From Aureobasidium sp. EXF-3400 (taxonomy: Eukaryota > Ascomycota > Dothideomycetes > Dothideales > Saccotheciaceae): 64,000 bases of DNA. The stretch is from contig SWBL01000219.1 of the NCBI GenBank assembly GCA_024195585.1, positions 1-64,000 of the forward strand, written 5' to 3'. The notes under the pieces were generated by a model, which made no database searches, was not told where the DNA came from, and saw only the letters and a program-made list of their open reading frames with translations. Both the position numbers and the translations under genes were made by a program. This document shows, piece after piece, positions 22,810 to 33,556 of the stretch (the first letter of the stretch is position 1; every line of letters starts with the position of its first letter).

Positions 22810-25800
22810 ATGCCTGCCGCCAAGATCCACTCGCATTTCAAGCCCATCCAAAAGTTCAAGTTGGATTATGCCCCTATCGGCATTGCTCAGTATGAATCCG
22901 AACGTACTGGAATGCGTGTTGTCGTTGTCGATCAGAAAGGTCCAAAAGTCTATGGTTATTTCACCTTAGCCACGGAAATTCATGATGATTCTGGTTCGCC
23001 GCATACTCTTGAGCATCTTTGCTTCATGGGTTCCAAAAACTACCGCTTCAAGGGTGTTCTTGATAAACTCGCCACTCGCGCTTACTCCAACACCAATGCC
23101 TGGACCGCTACTGACCACACCGCTTATACACTCGAGACTGCTGGCTGGGAAGGCTTCGCACAGATTCTTCCCGTTTACCTTGAGCACGTACTTGTGCCCA
23201 CTCTAACCGATGCTGGCTGTTACACTGAAGTTTTTCATGTTGATGGCACTGGCCATGATGCCGGTGTTGTCTACTCTGAGATGCAGGGCGTTCAGAACCA
23301 GCAGGGAGAGCTTATGGAGTTGCAAGCAAGACGTCTGATGTAAGCACTCTCAAGTCGGAAGTTTGTCGCGAGAGCTAATTCCAATCAGATACCCCGAAGG
23401 CGACGGCTTCAGATACGAGACAGGCGGTATGATGGAACAGCTCCGTGTTCTTACGGCTGACCGCATCCGTGAATTCCACCGTGAGATGTACCAACCCAAG
23501 AACTTGTCTCTTGTTCTTATCGGTGAGATCGACCAACCCGAGCTCTTGCAGATTCTTGATGAGTTCGAGGGTACTATCATGGATGACATTCCTTCGCCCG
23601 AGACACCTTTCCAACGTCCTTGGGTCGAGTCTAAGCGTACGCCGCCTCTCAAGAAGACTATCGTGGATACTGTCAAATTCCCCGAGGACGACGAGTCCAT
23701 GGGTGAGGTCTTGATTGGCTTCCTCGGTCCCGACTGTAACGATCATCTACAAGCATCTGCTCTTGGCATAATGCTCATCTATCTTTGTGGCTCTTCGGTC
23801 TCGGTTCTGGAAAACACTCTGGTCGAAAAGGAACAGTTGTGTAGCATGATCTACTACTCCACCGATGTCCGACCCGACATCGCTTTCTGGTTCAACTTGA
23901 GTGCCGTCGAGACCAAGAAGCTCGCCGATGCCGAGAAGCGCTTATTCGAGGTTCTCAAGGAGACTGCTTCCAAGAGTCTCGATATGGGCTACATGAAGGA
24001 CTGCCTCAGTCGCTACCGCAGACAACTGAAGTTCAAGTGTGAGAGCACAGGAGACTTCTTCGCCACACCCATCATTGAGGATCACTTGTTCGGCAACAGA
24101 GATGGCACAGATCTTCGCGAGTTGGAGACTCTGAAGGATTTGGATGTGCTCGAAGGATGGTCGGACCAGCAATGGAGAGACTACCTGTCGAAATGGTTTG
24201 CAGATGCCCACCACGTGTCTATCCTTGGTGTCCCTTCAAAGGAGTTGTCTAAGAAGCTCAAGACCGATGAGAAGGCTAGAGTCAAGGCACAGAAAGAAAA
24301 GCTCGGCGAGAAGGGACTCAAGGAGTTGGCCGAGAAGCTGGAGCAAGCCAAAGCTGAGAACGACAAACCTATTCCAGATGAGGTACTCTCACAGTTCCCA
24401 GTACCCGGAACATCGTCTATCCACTTCATTCCGACTACCACCGCCAGAGCTGGCAGAGCCAGACAGATGGGCAAACTCGACAACGAAATTCAGCAGATCG
24501 TCGACAAGGACGACTCCGATATCCCCCTCTTCATCCACTTCGAGCACATTCCTTCCAACTTTGTTCGCACAAAGCTAGTCATGTGCACCGGTTCTCTGCC
24601 CACTGAATTCAAGCCTCTGCTCGCATTGTACTTGTCAAATTTCTTCATGACTCCCATCACCCGCGACGGAAAGCGTATCGAGTTTGAGGATGTTGTCACC
24701 GAGCTTGAAAAGGACACCGTTGACTACGACATCAGCTCAGGTCCTGGTAACGGCGAGCTCCTGCAGATCACCTTCCAGGTCGAAGCCGAAAAGTACTCTG
24801 CTATGATTGATTGGCTACGTACCACTCTCTTCAGCTCCGTCTTGGACAAAGAGAGACTGCAGACTGCCATTGTTAAGATGCTCGCTGATATTCCCGATGA
24901 GAAGCGTAGCGGTATGGACATGGCCACTGCAGTAGACTCGATGATCCACCTCACTAGAGACTCCAGCAGTCGCTCCAGAAACACTCTCGTCAAGTCTGTT
25001 TACCTCAAGCGCCTGAAGAAGCATCTGGCAAAGGACCCCGAGTTTGTGATCTCTCGCCTGCAAACCTGCATCGACACACTCCACAAGCCTTCCAACTTCA
25101 GAGTCTACGTCGCAGCCAATATTCAGACCCTCTCAAACCCTGTCTCGGCCTGGAAAGCTCTACTCAGCAACCACGACGACAACACTCCTCTCCAGCCTCT
25201 TGACTCTCGCAAGTCCAAGCTCAGCGAGATCTCCAAGAAGCCTGGAAACACAGCTTACATCCTTCCCCTCTCAACAATCGACTCCTCATACGCTCTCCTC
25301 ACCACCCGCGGACCGGACAGCTGGTCTCATCCCGACCTACCCGCTCTCATGGTCGCTCAATCCTACCTCGATGCCGTCGAAGGCCCCCTGTGGGCAGCAG
25401 TCCGCGGCACCGGCCTCGCCTACGGCACCGGATTCTCCCGCTCCGTCGACGTCGGCCTCCTCACTCTACGCATCTACCGCTCTCCCGACACCTTCAAGGC
25501 TTTCCTCGCCGCCAAGACCGAAGTCGAAAACTACGCCACAGGCACCACACCCTTTGACAAATTCGCCCTCGAAGGCGCAGTCAGCAGTATCATCATGAGT
25601 TTCGCAGACGAGCAACCTACTATGGGCAGTGCAGCAGGACTGTCATTCGTAAACCAAGTCATCAGAGGCATTCCCAAGAATTGGAATGATGAGATGTTGG
25701 AGAAGGTTAGAAGGGTTAGTGAAGAGGAGATTAAAGATGTGTTGAGCAGACTTATCATGCCTATCTTTAATCCTGAGACTACTAATTTGGTGGTTACTTG

Positions 25801-26079
25801 TGCTACTATCATGGAAGAGGTTTGTTTTCCCCCTTTTCCCTCAAAGATCACAAAAGATGCAGTTGCTAATGTGTTATACAGAACCTTGTCAAGACTTTCA
25901 CGGATGCAGGATTCAAGCCTCAAGTCAAGTCTCTGTCGGACTTTGAGGATGACTATGGACTCGAGGATATCGAAGGTGTTGAAGATGAGGATGAGGAAGA
26001 TGATGAAGATGATGGTAGCGAAGATGGCAGTGAGGACGGCAGCGAAGAAGACGACTCAGAAGCTGAGGATGAAGAGTAG
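22810..26079 (+). CDS. M16-family zinc metalloprotease (Sdd3/YOL098C-like)
   Basis: Exons 22810-23339, 23389-25819 and 25882-26079 give 1052 residues. The inverted zinc motif HxxEH is HTLEH at residues 65-69, in the context PHTLEHLCFMGSKNY, and the downstream zinc glutamate lies in the VVYSEMQGVQNQQGE region. Four M16 half-domains are implied by the length, as in pitrilysin/insulysin-type single-chain enzymes. The last exon adds a very acidic tail (EDEDEEDDEDDGSEDGSE). The absence of a clear mitochondrial presequence separates it from Cym1 and points to the cytosolic YOL098C-type group. Splice joins AT|A (RRLIYPEG) and GAG|AAC restore the frame. Substrate unknown. Confidence 0.9.
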
Positions 26080-26734
26080 ATTTCTTCTGTGAACCAGCTT
26101 AGACGTTTCCTCCATGACATTCTCTGACGCTATCGCAGACAGCCGAGATATAGAAATTCATTCTCAGTTGCATGTTTACTTCTTCTTGTATCTGATATAT
26201 GTTTCGTGTGCTTAGCTCTATATGCCGTCATGTTTTCTTTGCGAGATTTTTTTCTGGTATAGGTCAGTGTCACAGTCGCGCAAGACATAAGGATAGATGA
26301 CGGAAGGTTTGATGCATATATTTTTCTGATATCTTTTTGGCTTTTGTTCGAAAAGAGCTTCCACAAAGTCCCTGATTATCCTTTTCCAACCCATTTCTTC
26401 TCTTCTGACCTGCTTTTATGCCGCTCGAATGCAAAGATAACGAAGGAACGATTCGCTTCTCCCTGAAAGCTGGACAGGATTGCCTTCCTCAGCAAGCCGA
26501 ATGTAAGAGCAGATGATGCCAAATCAGAGACACGGTGTGCGGAAGTTGATTGATGTGTATTGCGAGCCGGACTGATTTCGGCGGGATGACAGACGTATAA
26601 CTCAGAAGATCGCTCGTAGTACGCTCGAGGCTCGTGCTGCTCCGGTTCGCAAGTCGATTGTATATTGTGTATGGGGTTTGGCGTGAGTGTTCGGAAGAAG
26701 CGGTCGGTATATGTTAGAAGAGCAGACGAATAGC
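26080..26734. other. Intergenic stretch between convergent genes
   Basis: About 650 bases, 3' flanks of the M16 protease and RPB6 genes. T-rich in the middle. No gene seen. Confidence 0.5.
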
Positions 26735-27394
26735 TCAAAGCAGCTCCTCGCAGGTCCAGTCCTCGTACCAGCCATCGGGCAAGTATCTGCGCACAACCAG
26801 AGGGATCTTCTTCTCGCGCAACTCCTTGATAGCGATTTGCAGAGGATCTGTTTCGCCCTCGACGTCAACCAAGACAGGAGCGTTCATACTGTAATTTCTT
26901 GTCAGCCCGATTCTTTCTACCCAGTTCCTCTCGATCTCCCTCTCTGCCACTTCCCCATCTTCACCACCTTATCCAAGATCCACCTCGTTTCATCTCTTTT
27001 GGTCTTTCGCAACTCACCTAATCTGCAGCGCCCTCGTTCCCAAAACTCTAGCCCTCTCGTACTTGGTCATGTACGGCGTAGTAGTTCTCTTATCGTTATC
27101 AATCCTCTTCTCCTTCAAGCCTTTGACTCCCAAGTTTGCATTTGCGCGTGCGAGGGAGTTGGGGTCGCCGGATGTGACAATGTTGGCGTTGTTCTCGGGG
27201 TCTTCGGTGCCGCCGGGGGCGTCGTTGTCGTTGTCGATCAGGTCGTCGACTTGATCGTAGTCTTCTTCCAGCATGTTGGCATCGTATTCTCTGTAGCAAG
27301 GGTATTAGTGAAAGCATCTAGGGGAGTGGAAAGGTTCAAAGACGTACTCGCCGGCGCCAAAGTCACCGCCGCCGTCGTCGCCGTAGTCGGACAT
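26735..27394 (-). CDS. RPO26: RNA polymerase I/II/III shared subunit RPABC2 (Rpb6)
   Basis: Exons 27348-27394, 27018-27290 and 26735-26888 give 157 residues. The acidic N-terminus ([20 protein letters not shown]) is typical. The conserved core is intact: [60 protein letters not shown] and [12 protein letters not shown]. Established role: a structural subunit common to the three nuclear RNA polymerases, contacting the clamp. Both introns interrupt at AG|T and GA|A joins that rebuild the motif exactly, so the model is secure. Confidence 0.96.
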
Positions 27395-28171
27395 GTTTGC
27401 TGTGTGTTGTGTGGTGCTGTTGCGCGTGGAGGTGGAAGTCGCGTGTTCAGAGTAAATGCGCAAAGGCGATGGCGGGTGGAGAGTGAAGGTTGCGTATGTG
27501 TGTGATTGTAGACGGAAAGCGCGATGGACCAAGATTCGCTTTCGAAGCAGTCGCAAACTAAACTTGTTGCTCGGAACGCGGGACTGCAAAGGCGGTGACT
27601 TGAGTTTGAGTGACGCCCAGACCACCCACCCTGGCAGAATCTCAATCTCGACCCCGGACTTTTGCAGACGACATCTCGTCCCTTGTTCCTTCTCAATTTG
27701 CGACTCTTGATCTTGGATAGATTATAAAAATGCACAAATCAGACCAATGTAGAGATGCTTTCATTGAGATACGTTTAAAGTGAACATCTCTATGGATATA
27801 CTCCTAGATGCATACAGCTTTATGCCTTTTTATCGTTCATCAAGCATGCTGCACTCCTTTGGAGATTGATGATTGTAATTCCTCTTTGCCCATTGTCTAT
27901 CTCCTGGATACGGACCTGCAGTTGATGTGGCTATCAAAATGCACGAATTGGATCAACATAGGGATGGCACCATTGAGATGTCTCGAAGATGAAGCTCTCA
28001 CTGGACATGATACGAGCACGCATATAGTTGTGCCATTTCATGGCGTGATCAGAGAGGAGCTACTGTTTTGGAACATCGATTATACTTTCTACGCCTTTCT
28101 TATACTCTATACATGATTCATTTCTTATATCATTGCTTCATTACCCGATCCGATCATCTCTCTGCCTCCAA
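27395..28171. other. Intergenic stretch with one or two repeat copies
   Basis: About 780 bases, AT-rich between 27720 and 28130. It holds the diverged inverted-repeat copy at 27935-28039 and a possible second half-copy starting near 27729 (aaaaatgcacaaatc, lacking a clear right end). No gene is seen. Confidence 0.5.
27935..28039. repeat. Short inverted-repeat (MITE-like) element, diverged copy 2
   Basis: Left end tcaaaatgcacgaattg and right end agttgtgccatttcatg are imperfect inverted repeats bounding about 105 bp. The inner CACCATTGAGATG and CTCACTGGACA resemble GCCATTGAAGG and CTCAGTGGAAA of the 61271 copy, in the same order and at similar spacing. Confidence 0.45.
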
Positions 28172-29663
28172 TCAGGCCTTTTTGCCCCTGATTTCGAAGG
28201 CTCTAGCCTTCTGTCTCTGCTTACGCAGTGCCACATGGTGCTGGTGAGCCAACACCGAAGACTTGCCCCTTCTGCGCTCCATCTCAGGAGCCGGACCGCC
28301 ACCTGCCGAGCCTCCGCTGAGGAGGGAGAAGCTCAGCTTGTTGGGATATTCTCCCAACAACGTCGAGGTGTAACCCGGAGGCAGGGGCATACACCATTCG
28401 AAGGGGCGTTCCAGCCCCAGGCCCAGAGCATCTGCGAGGAGCAGGTTGTCCTCGACCTCTAGCTGCTTTGTCTGTATACCATCAAAAGTCAGCAATCAGT
28501 TACAGCTCTGGAAGAGTCCAATGAGATGTCTCAAACCAGGGGCAAGTGTGAAGGAGTTTTGATGGATAAGTGAGGGGTATGTGATGGATGGGTGAACAAA
28601 TCGTGAATGGAGTATGACGTGGTAGTGAATACTCAGTAAGCTGTGAATAACTTACGTGCATGATGTAGATCTTTTGACCCTGCTCCAAAAGCCCCTTCAT
28701 TTCCATCAACTGAGCCTCAGAACTCAGTACATGAGCCCATCCCTCTGAAGTGCCCGTCTCGTTAGCCCAGTATACCCAGTGACCGTGGTAGCCACCACTC
28801 TGGAAGCCATAAGTGTAGGCGAGTTGAGTAGCTTGTATGTTCTGGGTTAGGATGGAGAGCGTACACATCAGCTCGAAGCAGCCGATTCTCTTGGAGATGT
28901 TGATGTCTTTAACAATCTTGGCATTACCACCCTCGTAGTCTAGGAATGTGACCACTTTGATACGGTATTCTTGTCTGGTGGGGACGCAGGGCTCTTTGGG
29001 CTCGAAGAAGAGCTTGTCCTCGAGCACGTAAAGGTGGTCAATGAGGGCGATGAGAGGGCTGACCTGGCTAGGGTCGAAGTCTAGTGGTGCAAATCTAGCC
29101 AACTGGCCGGCGAGGTACTGACCGGCGCAAGGCTTGAGAGTCTTGTCGTGCTGTACAAGCCACTCAATAAGCTCCTTGCGCTCTTGGATTAAGTGGACGG
29201 TGTCTCCCTCGACCTCGTTCTGGCGGTTGTGGCGCTCGAGAAGCTCGATCCAGCTGGCCTGGAGATGAAGTCTGAAGAAGAAGACCAGGTTTGGGAAGGC
29301 GGCGTATTGGTTTTCAGCATTGCGCACGTCACAATACAGCTTGTAGAATGTAGGATCATTGGTGGCGGCAGCGTGGAATGTATCTGTCATGTGCTTGATG
29401 CGGACCATCGTGGGGTCGACAAGAATTGGAGCTGGATATCCAGCGGGAAGAGGAGCCTGACGTGATGATGCAGCGAACATGGGACGCTGGATCGATGGAG
29501 GTCCTCGAGGGATGAGCCCCTGTAAGAGGTTGTTGAACGAAGCGCCAGGGGCCAGAGCCGATTGTGAGGAAGGGCCAGAAGGAGGGGCAGGAGGTGCCAT
29601 AACAGGGTGAGGTGTGGGCACAGCGCCAGGTGGGTAGATCGTTGATGGTGGATTGTCTGACAT
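28172..29663 (-). CDS. Unrecognised conserved-looking protein
   Basis: Exons 28656-29663 and 28172-28471 give 435 residues. I do not recognise the family. The first 85 residues are Pro/Ala/Ser-rich and probably disordered (PPGAVPTPHPVMAPPAPPSG). A helical, aromatic-rich middle follows (FYKLYCDVRNAENQYAAFPN; FFFRLHLQASWIELLERHNR; QERKELIEWLVQHDKTLKPC). A distinct segment reads AYTYGFQSGGYHGHWVYWAN. The C-terminus is basic and Lys/Arg-rich (ALRKQRQKARAFEIRGKKA), like a nuclear or nucleic-acid-binding tail. There are no membrane segments. The intron donor GTAAGT and the in-phase join IMH|TKQLEVEDN support the model. Confidence 0.75.
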
Positions 29664-31341
29664 GGCGATGCGCAAGTCGAGAGGAAGTAAAGAACAATGA
29701 AAGGATGTGATATCGAGGCGTATGGTTGAAAGACTTGAGTTCGAGTGTTGATGCTGGAAGACAAGGCAACAACCAGACAAGGATGGTGATGAAGATGCGA
29801 GCTAAGGATGAAGGAGCTCGTGGATGTCAAACGACGCATTCAATTTGGAAGAAGTCGAGTGCTGAGATGATGGTCGCGCTTGTCTGTGGTAAACAACACC
29901 GCGGCTGTGAGCTGTGAATCTTGAGCATTCAGTCTCGCGCGTCGTTTCAAAAACCACTGACGCCAGAAACGGTCCTATAATGACAACTCAGGAGCCCAAA
30001 CCACTGTAGGGTAGAGTAAACCCATATAATGTCAAGGTCGACTACTGCCACAAGGTTAGGCCAAAAAAAAGGACCTCCCACAGCGTCTTACCAACAGCCT
30101 TTATCTTGCTCGAGCAGGTCACGGGTCAATTGATAAGACGAAACGTACAGGTATAGCTGCCTCGCCAGGGGATCAAACCCTGGATATGACGCGGATGGTA
30201 AACCATTGCGCCAACGGACCGCTACAGAGGATAAACAAATTCCGTCGTTTATCAACCCTCTAGTGCTTTGATTGTCTTGGCGACATGGTGAAAGTGCTGA
30301 TTCGAACTCTTCACTATCGGCGGCAAGCAAACACAGGGTTGTTTGATCGGTCCAGACGGCACCAGTCATGAGGGCCCCTTTCGACACTGTGCCAGGAACG
30401 TCGTAGTCCATCATCCTGCGCAGACACCTCTCTCCTGGTCCACATCAACTACGCATTCGTAGCGGCGTGCCTCCATAGCCGAATTTTATCTCCTGAGCTA
30501 CGAGTAGCTCGGAGAGACACAGAAATCATAGACTTTCGCATCAAAAGCTGCTCGATTGATGGAGAGGTAATGGCGGCCGGTCCAGAGTAGCCTTGAGTAA
30601 TAGTGACTGTAGCAGAAGGCAGTTCCTCTTTTGTATCCCCTAGGAGTCAACACCACCAGGGAACATCAAAACGATCGATGCACGAACTCAAAGTGCTGAC
30701 AAAAGTGTGCTGTTTGAGAGGCACGCCCCAGAATTGTTCATCGCATTTGCATAAAGCGCCTCATCCTGTATTTTGTCCCGAACCAAACATGTGCCGGTTC
30801 CAAGAAGGTATGGTATCGAGACATCAAAATCCTAGAGTAGCCTGGATGGTTCGAATTGATTGTATTTCAGGATGTTGACAGGAGAGTCAAACCAGCTAGA
30901 CAGACCAGGGCCCGGTGGGATTGATTCCCAGCAAACAATTCCAGTAACAGTAGCATCGGCCGGAGTCCATGAGTACTGATGGCTGGATATGGATCGATGG
31001 AAGAGATGAAGAAGAGAAAATATAGAAGTCGAAGTGCAAATTGGCTTCAGAACTGCCAAGTGCGGGGAACATGAAGTTGGATGAAGCGGGCAGGAGCCAT
31101 CAAAACCGTTGTCCTTATGTGTCGAGACAATTGTAAAGAGAAAGGAAACATGAAGAAGAACACGAAGAGACTGTGCAAGAGAGAGTTGAAGGCAAAATAA
31201 ACTTTTTCTGACATGGTATGAAGCTGTACAATACCTGAATTTCCCCCTACCTCTATCAACGCCAAAATACTCAGCCCCTCAAGAAGAAAACCAACAGCTA
31301 TGCAATTACAAATGTCGCAGTATCGTACATCAGCGTTTCGT
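29664..31341. other. Long intergenic stretch, tRNA-like scrap only
   Basis: About 1.7 kb between the 435-residue gene and ILV3. No coding frame is convincing. It holds a tRNA-like segment on the minus strand at about 30153-30226 with A-box-like and B-box-like sequences but no acceptor stem (see findings), and a short hairpin-like run near 30490-30515 (tgagctacgagtagctcg). Confidence 0.45.
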
Positions 31342-33250
31342 TCATGCATCAGTGATGCAACCGTGGCTGGCATCCTGGACGATCTTGGCGTACTTGTAGA
31401 GAGTACCCTTCTGGTACTTGAGAGGAGGTGCCTTCCAGCTGAGCTTTCTTTGTTGCATCTCCTCCTCGCTGACATCGGTGTCGATAACTCTCTTCTCGGC
31501 ATCGATAGTGATGGTGTCACCGTCCTTGATGAGAGCGATAGGGCCACCGTCCTGAGCTTCAGGAACGATGTGACCGATGAGGAAACCGTGGCTACCACCA
31601 CTGAAGCGTCCGTCAGTCAGCATGGCAACATCGTTACCGAGACCGGCGCCCATGATAGCGGAAGAAGGTCTCAACATCTCAACCATACCGGGACCACCCT
31701 TGGGACCCTCGTAACGAATGACAATAACAGTCTTCTCGCCCTTCTTGAAAGAACCACCCTCAATAGCCTCGATCAGACCATCCTCTCCGTCAAAGACTCT
31801 GGCCTTGCCGGTGAACTGAGTACCTTCCTTTCCGGTGATCTTGGCGACACTGCCGCCAGGGGCAATCTTGCCGTACAGGATTTGGATGTGACCGGTCTTC
31901 TTGATGGGGTCGCTGAAGGGACGGATGATCTTCTGGCTCTCGGGCATGTCGCGAACATTCTCGAGGTTCTCAGCCATGGTCTTACCAGTAACGGTCATAC
32001 CACTTCCGTCGATGGCGCCCTCCTTCAGGAGGAACTTGAGAATGGCGGGAGTACCGCCAATGTCGTAAAGGTCAGCCATGACGTACTTGCCGGAAGGCTT
32101 GAGGTCGGCAAGCAGGGGGGTGCGGTCACTGACGGCCTGCATGTTGTCAATGGTGAGGGTGATGCCAACAGAGTGAGCCATGGCGATCAAATGGAGAACT
32201 GCATTGGTGGAACCACCAGTGATGTTGACAACAGTCATAGCGTTCTCGAAAGCCTTGCGAGTCATGATGTCCGAAGGGCGGATGTCTTCCTTGAGCAGGT
32301 TCTTGATAGCACCACCGGCAGCCAAACATTCGAGCTGCTTAGCCTTGGACATGGCAGGGTTGGAGGAGGAGCCAGGAAGGGACATACCCATGGCCTCGAT
32401 GACGGAAGCCATGGTGTTGGCAGTGTACATGCCACCACAAGCACCACCACCGGGGCAGGCGTGCTTGATGATGTCCTTGCGCTCGTCTTCGTTGATCTCA
32501 CCAGTGATGAACTGGCCGTAAGCCTGGAAGGCAGAGATGATGTCGAGTCTCTCGTCGGTCATCTTACCACATCCAGCGGCAATGGTACCTCCGTAAACCA
32601 TGATGGAGGGTCTGTTGACTCTTCCCATGGCCATAATGACACCGGGCATGTTCTTGTCGCAACCGGGGAGGGAGATGTTGGCATCGTACCATTGGCCGCC
32701 CATGACAGTCTCGACAGAGTCTGCGATGATGTCGCGAGACTGCAGCGAGTAGCGCATACCGGTGGTTCCGTTGGACATGCCGTCACTGACACCAATGGTG
32801 TTGAACTGCATACCCTTGAGTCCGGCTCTTTGAACACCCTCGTTGACCTTATGGCTGAGGTCCATCAGGTGCATGTTGCAGGGGTTGCCCGAGTACCAGA
32901 CGGACGAGATACCGACCTGAGCCTTGTTCATGTCCTCATCGCTGAAGCCAGTGGCGTACAGCATGGCCTGCGAGGCACCGTGTGCCTTGGGCTGGGTGAT
33001 GATGGCACTGGTCTTGTTGAGGGCATCCTTGTCCAGTTTAATGTGTTGGAAGATCTTGTCTTCGCCAGGGCCGGTGGAGGCATATTGTCTCGAAGAGAGA
33101 GTTTGGGCGACAGAAGGGCTATGACAAGCGTGTTAGATAATTGTTGGCTGGCCGAGGCTTCGTCTGGCGTGCGACTCACGCTGCGCGCAACTGTGCCCGC
33201 GAGGCCCACGACGACCTCGCAGCTTTTGATCCAATACGCGACGACAACAT
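31342..33250 (-). CDS. ILV3: Dihydroxy-acid dehydratase, mitochondrial
   Basis: Exons 33180-33250 and 31342-33118 give 615 residues. The first exon and start of the second encode an Arg/Ser/Ala-rich mitochondrial targeting sequence ([20 protein letters not shown]). Iron-sulfur cysteines lie in the expected places: [23 protein letters not shown] and [16 protein letters not shown]. The C-terminal [20 protein letters not shown] is also diagnostic. Established role: third step of isoleucine and valine synthesis in the mitochondrial matrix, dehydration of dihydroxy acids to keto acids. The gene is divergent from the THADA-like gene across 306 bp. A long antisense open frame of about 650 codons overlaps it but has no support. 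Confidence 0.96.
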
Positions 33251-33556
33251 GATTGTCAGCTGCTGAGTTCAATGCTTGGACAGAAAGAACGACGAAGCGG
33301 CGACAGTCTGAGTGATGGACCTCTCCAGATCAACTTTCCCACAAGTGCGCGAGTCAGTCCCCGCAATCAATTTGTCTGCTCTGTGATTGGCCTTTCCGTG
33401 CCTTCTAAGCCGACATCGGCTTAAAAACATCATTGCTCCTGCCCGGAAAACAGCTGCAAAGAAAATGGTCAAGCATTCGAGCTAAATAGCTCTTGATTGA
33501 TATCTATCATTTGTTGGCCTTGGACTATTGCCAATTGAGGAATACTCGCGTAGCTA
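33251..33556. promoter_or_regulatory. Shared divergent promoter region
   Basis: 306 bases between the ILV3 and THADA-like start codons. The general control factor Gcn4 would be expected at ILV3 from knowledge of other fungi; I do not see a clean TGACTCA here, though tgagtg and gagtca variants occur near 33310 and 33353. Confidence 0.35.

Noticed and set aside
30153..30226. Functional tRNA on the minus strand
   Set aside because: The T-arm folds but the acceptor stem does not pair and the anticodon arm is too short. Kept only as a tRNA-like scrap.
30088..30414. Minus-strand open frame of 108 codons
   Set aside because: It runs through the tRNA-like segment and shows no family motif or splice context.
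31300..33252. Plus-strand open frame of 650 codons over the ILV3 gene
   Set aside because: It is the antisense of a highly conserved dehydratase. Its length follows from the codon bias of the real gene; it has no domain and low-complexity H/G/D/V composition.
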